DNA of 64,000 bases. Source: Apricaphanius iberus (taxonomy: Eukaryota; Chordata; Actinopteri; Cyprinodontiformes; Aphaniidae). The stretch is taken from the NCBI GenBank assembly GCA_028564705.1, contig JAPXFQ010000248.1, forward strand, positions 186,001 to 250,000, in the 5' to 3' direction. Each line of letters starts with the position of its first letter. Positions within the stretch are counted from its first letter, which is position 1. This document shows, one piece after another, positions 13,501 to 25,500 of this stretch. The position numbers and the translations under genes are program-made. Under the pieces are notes generated by a model. It did no database searches and was not told the DNA's origin. It was given only the letters and a program-made list of their open reading frames with translations.

Positions 13501-16500
13501 AGAAGGAGTCCAGATTCTAAGACATTCAGAGCTCTGGGATTGTCAAACAAACTCTTATTTGGCCACCATGGGGACACATCCAACAAAAAGAAGAATCCTG
13601 GAGGCTGACCTTCCCTTCACAAGCTCTGACTTTGCTTGGCCGAAACAATGCAGCCCTAGCCACGGCAACAGAAACTGGCATTTCACAAGGCAAAAAATAA
13701 AACAAGGGCCTTGCTAAGGCTGCCTCCTCCAAAGGTTGATATTAGTCAGCCAACTATCACAGCCATTTCCCTTTGAAAGGAATATCCCTTTCAAAATACA
13801 ACGTAGGGTCTTTGTGAAAATGATAAAACAAATGTGATATATGGTAAAGGGGCCAAAAAGCCTTTACAAAACTTTTTCAGGTTGATGACATGACCTGATT
13901 CGTGACCTTCAAAAGACTATGTAGGATTCATGAAGAGATCTTAAAAGCCTGCAACATGTTAGCAAGCGTGACAAACAGAGCTCAGCCTCCCACCATTCAG
14001 CAACATCATGCTCCAAACTGTCAAGGCTTGATCTCATCATCAGAATGATTAGGCACTATGCTTCATACTTTATCAGGCACTGTGATTTTTGCACTGAGGT
14101 CCGACTCACCAACAGCTCTGACTCTGCCCTCTATCTGAATCGCTTGCATAACTAATTATCATTTTAGTCATCCAACTTTAGTGTTTTGCACAGAAATTCA
14201 TGCAACTTGAAGGTTTTTAGATTTTGTCTTTTTACAAAACAAACATCAATGGATTTTAAGTGATAGAGCAACACCAATAAGCAAAGAAAATTCTCTATTT
14301 ATGAAACGGAATCTGAAAAGTACATAAGAAATAACAATATAAGAACCAACTTGCAATTGCACCTGCAAATCTGGAAAATGTCTCTATCAGCTTTTTCCAT
14401 ATATATAAAAACACTTTTTTTTGTAAAATAGCTTAATTAGATTGCATGACAAAGCATCTGTAAAAGTTTATTTTTAAGTCCTACAACATAACAAGTTGTA
14501 CATATTCATAGACTTTGACTGGGCCAATTTAAAACATGGATCTCCACAAAATGCAGCTATCTTCTTGTAGTCATTCACTTCCACATTAATGTTAGCATAA
14601 AACTGCCTCACTTGAATGGCATGTTATCTTGTCTTTACAATTTTGATGAGCAGCAAGGAGCAAAAGAAGTGCGTATTATGTCATATTTAACCAGGGAAGT
14701 AAGGCTAAATAAGTAAGGTTAATTTTTTCTACAAAAAAAAAAATATTTACAAAATCTTTATTTTGAAAAGCTGCCAATACACAATAGAATTCTTGGATAA
14801 AATGTGATATCCTCAATAAATTGCACTCTTTATCATAAAATACACATTTTGTAACATTTTTAAATAATAATAAAATACTGTAACTCAGTGCTTCTCAATT
14901 ATTTTTAGCCATGGCCCCTAGAGAACGGAATTTTTTTCACCACCCCACCGCAACGCCAGATTGATATTTAATTATTTATTTATACAAAACACTGGCACCA
15001 GTAGAGTAAAGATTAATTAAATAAGCTGAAACTACTTCAATTGGTTGCAGCTTATTTTATTGTTTTAAGTCTTAACACTATTTCCAAGTTCAGTTTATTA
15101 ACTCAGTTGGTAACATTAAATCCAGACTGCTCAGTCTGTGTGATGCTCAGAACAGAAACAGATCAAATGATTCACAGGCATGTACATTTTTAAACTAAAC
15201 TGTACCATTTAGATTTTTGTGAATACTACTTTTTTTCCATTCTAGTCATATTTATTAAACAAAAGCGTGTGTAGACTAGATCCACATTTACTGTTATTCA
15301 CAACTATTGTCACAAATCTAACAGTGCTGTAGTTCAAGCATTTCCTTGTCATTTTTAAAGAACTAAAACATCCTATGTGCAAAATGAGGAATCTAATATT
15401 TTTCATATTACAAACGAAAATCTCACCACCAAATCAAGACTAATAGAGACCTGGAAACAGTAAATATTTGTATTACTTCCATATTGATCAAAACCGGTGT
15501 TCATTTAATTTGCTACTTCTTTCCAGATTCCAGTGAAATTAATGTAGGTCAGTGTTTTATGTTTAGCACTCTTTCTGCTGCGCTCTGTGATTTTTTTCCC
15601 GACAGAGCTTCTGTCCTCTCGTTTGTAACATGACCCTGCAACACTGGTCATCACTGTTAGCTTACAGAATTCATAGAAAGATTATTCTCCCAATTCATAA
15701 ACATCTCTGACCCTTATTTTTTTTACTTTTTTTTTGGGGGGGGGGGGGCGCGTCAGTGTTTCTGTGAATTCTGTGAGACTGGCAGGTGTAGACTGCTTGA
15801 ATGGAGAGGACGCCTAAAATGTCCATTAAAAATAGCCAGCCTTACAAGAGCATCGTTTAATTGTATAACCCATTCGTTGCCGTTAAATTCCGCGATTCAA
15901 TCTCCCTTTCCCACACCGCGGTTTACAGCACCCTCAGCTCTCTGTGTAGACTTCTTCTGCTGGGCTGAACAGGCACTGCCGCCACGTACTGACTGGAGGC
16001 TTAATCGCCCTTAAAGTATGAATAAAAGCCTTGGCTACCGAGAGGGTGGGGGCTGCGGGGTGCTCTGGCGCACCCCTGGCTAACCCTCTGGCCCCCCTGG
16101 GGGGGGCGGGCCCCACAATTTGAGAAGCACTGCTGTAACTACTAGTTACGACCTGAAAACGTTTAACACAGCAGCAACAGCTTCAGCTTGAATATCAACA
16201 AGCCAACTATTAAATTTGAAAAATTTTGGCTAAAAAGATTAACCTTTTGCCTGATCTGAACTACTTAAAATGGGTTGTTTAAATGCTGACATTAGTAGTT
16301 GCACAACGCTGCTTTTCTTCTTAGTAGAAGTGATATTGACATTCGCATGGTGCCATTTGCAGTGTGTTAACATGTTTGATGTGTTGCCTGCCGCATACCT
16401 GATCTCCGTGGAACAATGTCGGCACACAACTTTGGATTTATCCACTTGTCTATCCCAGTTATGAATTTTTAACTGGGAAACCAAAGTGTTCCAAACAGGA

Positions 16501-19500
16501 GACCATAGTGAGGTTGGAGGGTCTTCAAGCTCCGGCTTCTCTTTCGCTGTTGCCATGATGCTGCTCGTGTATTTACTTCAATGTCCTCATGCAGGTTCAC
16601 TGTGTATCACTAAATACAGGGTCCAATGTGAACCGTTACACCCCTATCTTCCAGCTACACTTATTTGATAGGATTTTTTTTTTAAAGGTATAAATAATTG
16701 TGACCCTGGTAATTTTGTTTTATTTATTAAAGTAGGTTAAAGTAGTTTTTTTTCCCACCAAGTACATTTTAAACTATGTTTGTGAGATTATGCAGCTGCC
16801 CTAAAAAAATATTTAAGTTTCAAGTTCTTTTCATATCTTTAGGGCCATTAAGTTTGAAAGGATGTAAAAGAGGCTCACCACATGACGCTGACTTGGTTTC
16901 TACCAGCTTGACTCTTCTTGTCTCATTCCGAATCCTGCCGTCCGTCTTGTCCACAAGATGTGCAAGGTCATCAATAATTTCTGAGACAAAATCAGGAAAA
17001 CAATAGGAAAATTATTCAAATTAACTGAAGAAAAAACTCTAAATAATCCTGATGGTAAATTCCCACAAAAAACATATTTTGTTGGACAATGGGGATCTTT
17101 TTCTTTGCATATTTGTCCTCTATTGAAAGACAATACATAATGAGTCATCCTTATCGATATTGTACTTTGTATAAATCAAATTTAACCTCCTATTTTTCAG
17201 ACCTTTTGTCGTATGATACTAGTACTTATGATACCAAAAACAATAAAAACAATAATCTGATAGTGAAAACTGAATTTTGAAAAAACTGGATTTTTCCTCA
17301 TTGCTCCACATTTTTGGTATAAGTATTGAATATCATCAGTGTTGAAACACTTCTTTCTCATTTTATTCTCAATGAGCTTCCTAAAATTGCTCAGGAAGAA
17401 AGTAATTGTTTAATTCATATTTTATTTGTCACAAATTGTACAGAGTACAACTTCAGATGTTTTAAATATTAATCTAGTATAGCATGTATTCACAACCATT
17501 TTTTTCATGGGGTCTTAACAAAAAAAAGAAATCTCTCTGTGAATGTTGGACACTGGCTAAATCCTCCCCTGTAGAAAATATTTCATCACTTGAAGGTTGT
17601 ATATACTGAAACCAACATAATCTGCAAGACCCACCATGTTGACATGGCATTTATCATGCTCTGTCTCAAAAATAAAATATAGAAAATAGTTTTTTTTATA
17701 TAGATAAACTTAAAAACAAGTAGGCATAACCATTATGACAGCCTCTAAAAATGTGATAGTCAAATAGACACAAAAAACTTAAATTAGCTAAAACAAACGC
17801 TCTTTCTGTAAAAACCATCCATCAGCCTACCTCCTGAATCTAACCTTCTCACTGAAAGAAAGCTATGAATAAACACACAAAGAAACATATGAGCAAAAAC
17901 ATTCAGTAACAACATGCCTCATTGCTCTTGCTATAAATCAGGGGATGTATAACAGAACACAACTCAAATAAAAAGCATGGGTCTGTGTGTCTGAAGCTGT
18001 GGAATGGTGGCCTTCTTTTAAATCTTTGCTCACACCGTGATGATGGGTATTGTCCAGTAGCCTTCTGAATATAAAACGTCCAAAGAAAATGAGAAATACA
18101 GTAGGGCAAAAAAGTATCTTTCAGCCAACAATTCTTTTGTAAGTTTTCTCACTTAAAAGATGAAAGAGATTTGTAATTTTCATCATAGGTACCAGAGAAT
18201 GTAAAAAAGCAATCCAGAAAATCGTTATGTATGATTCTTAAATAATTTATTTGTAAAATATGGAAAATATAAGTATTTGGTCTTCAGCAAGTTTACATAG
18301 ACTGCAGCTGGTATTTCGGCTTGGGACTGATACAGAGATTTTAGTGCCAATACCGATTTGTTTGTTTTTTTCATCTGCCTTAGTCGATGGCCCACACGGG
18401 CTGCCGATTTTCTTAAGCCGATATTTGGAGCCGATACTGATTCTGCTCACTGAATTGACATCATAATAACAATAACGATAACAAATGTTACTAGTGCCAA
18501 TTTAACATTTACTGAACTTTATGATAATAATAAACAAATAGTAAAAATAGGTGAGGTAGAACAAGTAAGAACAAGTAGATAAACAATATTTAAAAAAATA
18601 TCATCATATTTAACGAAGAACAAGTAAAAAAAAGAATTCAGTGCTGAACAACTGTGTAGTGAAAACTCTGTAAATAAATATTGAAACATTAATAAAATAA
18701 TTACACTATTGCACACAGCAGAAACAAATAAGCAGCATAATAAAGTGCACAGAGTGCAATAATGCTGGCGAAAAACTATCAGCGAATGCAGCAGCCGTAT
18801 CGGCCGATGCCGATACACATAAAAAACGTCACGTAATTGGCCTGGCTTATTTAGCCGTCTATCCCTCATTTTGGCCCATTCCTCCATGAAGATCATCTCT
18901 AGAGCTGGGATGTTTCGACATTCAACACACACAGATTGTAGATTGGACTGAAGTCTGGAGATTAGAGGCTAGAACCTTGAAATGCTTTTTTTATGTAGCC
19001 ACTTCTTTGGGCTGCGTGTTTGGGATCATCGTCATACTGGAAGATCCAGCCACGTTTCATCTTTATATTGCTCACTGATGGAAGGTTTTTGCCCAAAATC
19101 TTGTGATACATGGGTCCATTCATCCTTTCCTTAATGAGGACCAGTCCTCCGTTCTCATTTGCAAAAATGCAGCCCAAAAGAACAATGTTTCTCCCGCTGT
19201 GCTTCCTTGGGATGCAACTCAGCATTCTTGCCACTCCAAACACAGCGAGTCAGATGATGACTTCTCAACAAGCTGCTTGCCTATTATAGATTGGCTCATC
19301 CAGTTTTTGTGTAGGTGTAACATCTTCTTCCTGGTGTTCTAAGCCGGATAAGGTTATACGGGGAGTTAGACGCCTAATGTTATCCACTCAACACGAGCAT
19401 TTACGCCCCGTTTAAGGTCAGTTTAACTTCCCATGATTGCGCAATCCCATACCGACCTGTGCAAATACTGGGCATGCGCGAAAAGACGCGTATAATCTAC

Positions 19501-22500
19501 GTGACGCCAGCGCCTACATAATATATACAAGAAGCTCTACAGCACAATACATATCTGCTTGTCCCGTTAACCGAAGAGAGCAATAGCTGCTCAGAAGAAG
19601 AGAGAGTTTTTGGTGTGGACAGACGACGAGATCGATTTATTACTCTTCGCTGTTGTCTTTGTCTGTAGTGTCGTATTGTTATTGAGGCAGCATCCACTTC
19701 CTTTCATTAACCGGGGAAGCTGTCCACACTAGGTCGTTTAGCCGTTGAATTAAGATTTACACGGCTCTCTTACCCGGCTAATAGTTATCTGGCCACAGAC
19801 CTTAAACGACGCCGGGTTAGTGTGGACGATAGGGGGGTGTAGACTAAATAATTATAAGTTTAAGGCGTTATCCGGCTTAGTGTGGACGTGGCCTTACACA
19901 GCTCTCCTCTCTTGGCCATGGTTGAGGTTGGAGTCTGACTGAAAGTGTGGACAGGAGTCTTTCACACATATGAGTTTGTATAGGTGACATTAATACAGGT
20001 AACAAGTGGAGGATACACAAGTTTCTTGACAAAGCAACAGGTTTCTGTGGGCCAGAATTCTTGCTTGTTTGTCAATGCTAAATACCTATTTTGTGCAATA
20101 TTATACAACTAAATTATTTAAAATTAAACAATGTGATTTTCTGGATTTTATAATATATATTGATATTTGTGTCTCCCAGTTGTATGTACCTATGATGAAA
20201 ATTAAAGACCTGTTTCATATTTTTAAGTGGGACCACTTGCACCATCTGTGGGTGCCACATACCTTTTAGCATAAAGGTGAACTCGGGCTTGTGTCAGCTT
20301 CTGGTGAATAAATGTACATCAATGGGAAAAAAAGTCATCAACACACGGGGGCTTTGTGCAAAGATTCATTAACATAATTAGTTTTATTCAGTTATAATAA
20401 TGCTTTCCAAATCCAGAAAAAGTAATGTAGTCATTTTGACTTGAATCATAGGCAACATTGGACACTGATGCTATTTTTAAGGAAATAATTTTTACCCTGT
20501 TTTTGAAAAAAAGTTGTCTACACTTATTAGAAAATTTAAATAAAACCTGCTGCATTTCATTTGCTGAACTAGCAGCTGGAGATAACATATTACAATCCAA
20601 AAAAGACCCTTATCATAACTAAAGCAGTACCAGACTAACGATTCTCCCTAAAAATTGATGAGGCCTGGAATTTCTTTGATACTTTTTACAGATTCGGGAC
20701 AATAAAACAGCTTTAAAATAGCTTTTCCTTGTTTTTAGAACAGAAAGCTCGAGCAGCAAAGTGGACCTCTCAATCACCTTTTCAAAAACTCTTCAGATAT
20801 CCAGTTCCCAATTATTGATCACAGTTTTAAATATCTCTTTAAACTACATAAAAATACATAATTTTGTCATAAACAAAAGCTCAGTTTGCATGAGTAAGGC
20901 TAATGCAAATAGAAAAATAATCACTTTTATAAAATATGCCAGTGACCTTGGACAGGGCGTTCGCTAGAGTTACAAGCAAAAAAACGGAGATTTTTAAAAG
21001 CATTTTTCAAAGTCAAGATTTTTACACTGTGTTGACGATTCCAGTAATAAAAAAAACCAATTACATAGATTTGTCTTGACCCTACAAATCTTTACAATTT
21101 AAAGGCAAGCTCAAAAGGTTAAATGACCAGGAGGAATGGGTACAAAACACAATAATATTAACATTACATTTTTTTGATGAAATTCTTCCAATCTTTCATC
21201 TAGCATTCCTTTAAGGTTTTATGGTTCCTTAAAAATTGGGCTTTATGACTGATATCCAGGTTATGGGAATTTGGTCATGTAGCCCAAAGCTGTTTTCAGC
21301 ATTTGCCTTTTATGTCCCTTTGTGGAACATTTGTCTAAACATAAGTCATCCCCCATTACACAAGATATTTTGTGTTTTGACTGATATGGCGTAATTAAGA
21401 GGCACAAATGTGGAAAAAATAAAGTGAAACATGTGGTGGAATACCACGGATTTAAATCGAGGAGACTGGAGATGTGAGACTGCGGTATATTTTGTCTCCA
21501 GAGACTCCCACCTCATCATGTAAGCATCAGGCAGCAATTTAGACGAAAGAAACCTCACCATTTACTTTCAGAGTAAGGGTGTAGATATGGAGCCATTTGT
21601 GCTGCATGCCACTCCAACTAGTCATAAAGGAAGCTGATATTCAGCCGGTGCCAAGTTTCCTGATTCAGTTTCAGCCAAACTAGCATCTCGATTCAATGAT
21701 GAATAATCTAAATTCACAAGAGAAATGACTCAGTCTTTAGCTATAGCTGAAATTAATCTTTGTATTTATTTCAGAAAGGATGAATAACCACTTACTGGTT
21801 TTTCACATAAACAACCTCTCAGTTCAGGATATTATTATGTTGTATCTAACAACATAATTGTCACTTTCCAGTTACAACTCTCTCTTTCACATATGAGCGC
21901 ATCTGGCTCGGAATTGGATCTGCCATCTGAAGATGTGTTCAGAATCTCAACTGAAATAAATCAAATTAAGGAACAGTCTCCCCGAAAAACAGCCCATTTT
22001 ACTCTGAACAGTGATTGAATGTAAATTAAGAAAAATAATGAGGTGATTTATTTTGCTTTGAAAGAAATCAACTATGTCTTTCTCTAATTATATTTGCTGA
22101 ATGTGTGACTTAAATCCAGCTCACTGATTTGGCCTGGGGACAAATTACTCAAAACACAGTTGCAAGCAAAAACTAGTTATTTGTGACAATCTGTTCCTCA
22201 TCTCAAATGTTACCTGTAAACCCGCTTTGCATTTTTTAACCAAGCCATTGCGCATCAGTTTACTTTTCTTTGTACTCAAGTGTTTTTGGTGAACTATGGT
22301 TATGTATCTGTAAAACCACTTTTTATATTGTACTTCTATTTTATTTTCAGAAGCCTTTGCCCCATATATTATTTTTATTGCCTCTCATCCTTCTGTGATA
22401 CAGCTGACTCTTATGAAGTACAACAACTTCTTATAGCCTTCTCAAACCAGAATGAGTCCAACCAACCTCCAGCTGATAGTTTTTCATCAGAACTACATAT

Positions 22501-25500
22501 CCAAAATTTCCCAAACTTTAATAAGCACACTAATGAAATCATTAATCGTCTAAAAGGTTTCCAAACATCCCCTGGTTTCAAAAATCCAAAGGAATGAAAT
22601 GGTAAAGGAGCAAAAGAACATATTTCTGATTATGCTATTATGCCTAAATATCATTCAACATGGTTTCTATATAAATCAATTACTAAAAATGTAGGTCCTA
22701 AATCATATTTGTTTTACAACAGAAATGCTTTTCTTTATTCTAAAGAAAAGGCCTAAAGAATGACAGTGATGATCAAACAGCTTAAAAAACCCTGATGGGG
22801 GGGCGTTGGGTGGCGTAGTGGTTAGAGCGGGCACCCCATGTGAAGAGGCTTCAGTCCTCAACGCAGCTCTCCCTGGTTAGAGTCCCATCCCAGGCAACCC
22901 CTTGCCGCACCTGTGTCCCCCCTCAAACCTTGTCTACTGTCAATAAAGCCCACTCTGGCCCAAAAAAACTTTTTTTTTTTTAAACAAAACATGGTTTCAC
23001 ATGGGTAAAATCACATGTACCAGTAATCACATGTGAAAAACCTTGGACCCTTGTGAAAACATGTGAGTTGTGAGAAAAACGTGACCACGTGTGTTTTGTG
23101 CACATTTCCTGTGTTCATTTGGAACATTTATTGATAATAAACTGTGAAACACATAGACCTTCACATGTGAAGCCATAGAATAAACATGTGAAACCTGTTA
23201 TTTTCCATATGAAACTAACATGTGAAAAAAAGTGTGAAACCCATGTGAAGCCTATGTGAAAAGTGTGTGAATCCCATGCAAAACTAAACATGTAAAGTCC
23301 ATGTGTGTTACATTTGTGGTTTGCCATGTACCACATGGGATAACATGTGTTCCTATGTGAAGAACACGTTCAAGCCTATATGACTTTTTCATAAGCAAAA
23401 CATCCCAGAATGCCTTTCTCATCTACGTTCTACAAAATGGTTCCACAGCAGCCCACTCTTTCAGTGGGACAGCATGTTGCCGATAAAAGAACCCATTGCT
23501 CACAACTTAAGAGTACGCATAAACTGTATCAGAAATCCTCTTCGTAGCAATGCTTTTAAAACAGTGAGAGTTGTTGAACCCAGGATCCTCTTAATTTATT
23601 TGCTTCTTCAAATGAAATTGTTTCCAATGTCTCTGGGTCAGTTTAACCCTTCATCAGTTCATACCCCCATTTCGCCAGGCAACGCCGCTCTCTAGGTTCT
23701 CTATAATATAACTATTATGTTAGAGCTTACATCCTTTCATAAAATCCTTTCAGCCTGAAATGCTTGTTCCTGCTCCCATTTGCTAGATTATTTTATACAT
23801 ATGCAGTACGTTGTTATTTCATCTTGTGGTTTCTGTTTTGTAATCATAAACAAGCCATTTCTAGTTAATTGACTTAAACAATTGCATACAGGTTTATATT
23901 CTTTCTGATTGGGTTTTCTATCCCATTATGGTGATGAATTGTCAGAACGATGCTGAAATATCACAATGATCACACAAATTTTTTTCATTACTTGAGTAAC
24001 CAGTGACATTCCAAAACTCTATGCCACAAAATTGATAAAGTAGTTGAAGGCGATATTATTAAAAATATGTTCTTTGAAGTGAACCACAAAAAATAAAAAT
24101 AAATCGTTCATCTAAAAACAACATATATTCAAAATATTTTGGGTCAATAGTCTTGTAATTTTCTAATGTTCAATTTCAAGAAGGTTTTATTTTTTTCTGC
24201 ATCTTTTTCCAAATGCCTTATGGTGCGTTCACACCGGCCCAAATGCCAGCGTCAGTTGCGGCAAGATTAGATGTAAAGTCTATGGTCGAGTACGTCAGAG
24301 GTCCATCAGAGTCTCTACGGTGTGTTGTGTGCGTTGGCTCCTTCAAGTGTTACTTGCGTTGCAAGCGGCAACGTAGCAAACACAAGAAATGCAGAAGTTC
24401 AGCTAGCTGAACTTTTGATGGACTTGACGCACTTGACGAAGTGCGTCAACCAATCAGAGTGTGTCACTGTAGTGATGTCACTACACGTATCTTAAACTCC
24501 CCAAACTCAGAACGCATCTGAAGAATGGTCGCTGATGCACCCGATGTCGACGTTGTCTAGCTTTACCTAGCAAATAAAGCCAAGTCACTCTCTCGATACG
24601 ATCCGGCATAGTTCAGAAGCCCCGCCCATGCACTCTTTTTTGCTCAGAAGCAAGCATTAGAACCCTCAAAGTAGACTACCGTTCAAAAGTTTGGGGTCAC
24701 CCAAACAATTTTGTGTTTTCCATGAAAAGTCACACTTATTCACCACCATACGTTGTGAAATGAATAAAAAATAGAGTCAAGACATTGACAAGGTTAGAAA
24801 TAATGATTTTTATTTGAAATAAGATTGTTTTTACATCAAACTTTGCTTTCATCAAAGAATCCTCCATTTGCAGCAATTACAGCATTGCAGACCTTTGGCA
24901 TTCTAGCTGTTAATTTGTTGAGGTAATCTGGAGAAATTGCACCCCACGCTTCTAGAAGCAGCTCCCACAATTTGGATTGGTTGGATGGGCACTTCTTGCG
25001 TACCATACGGTCAAGCTGCTCCCACAACAGCTCAACGGGGTTCAAATCTGGTGACTGCGCTGGCCACTCCATTACCGATAGAATACCAGCTGCCTGCTTC
25101 TTCTCTAAATAGTTCTTGCACAATTTCGAGGTGTGTTTTGGGTCATTGTCCTGTTGTAGGATGAAATTGGCTCCAATCAAGCGCTGTCCACTGGGTATGG
25201 CATGGCGTTGCAAAATGGAGTGATAGCCTTCCTTATTCAGAATCCCTTTTACCCTGTACAAATCTCCCACCTTACCAGCACCAAAGCAACCCCAGACCAT
25301 CACATTACCTCCACCATGCTTAACAGATGGCGTCAGGCATTCTTCCAGCATCTTTTCAGTTGTTCTGCGTCTCACAAACGTTCTTCTTTGTGATCCAAAC
25401 ACCTCAAACTTGGATTCATCCGTCCACAGCACTTTTTTCCAGTCTTCCTCTGTCCAATGTCTGTGTTCTTTTGCCCATCTTAATCTTTTTCTTTTATTGG

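Larger units (their letters stand above)
18099..20270 (-). mobile_element. Old Tc1-like transposon carrying two later insertions
   Basis: The left end is CAGTAGGGCAAAAAAGTATC after a TA at 18097-18098. The right end (about 20200-20270) is its degenerate inverse (AAGTGGGACCACTTGCACC). Transposase remnants lie at 18845-19330 and the 5' leader at 19897-20120. The middle is interrupted by a hAT-like segment (about 18300-18840) and a CpG-rich segment (about 19343-19896). The order of fragments matches a single Tc1 copy when the two insertions are removed. Confidence 0.75.

Noticed and set aside
18519..18932. A 137-aa minus-strand frame
   Set aside because: It runs across a hAT-like insertion into Tc1 remnant sequence, is low-complexity and hydrophobic, and has no recognisable domain, so it is a chance frame in repeats.
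22797..22983. A functional tRNA gene
   Set aside because: The A and B boxes are present but the cloverleaf is not, and a 3' SINE body and tail follow.
22985..23345. A CRISPR-like array
   Set aside because: Units are diverged, unevenly spaced and partly inverted, and this is animal DNA.
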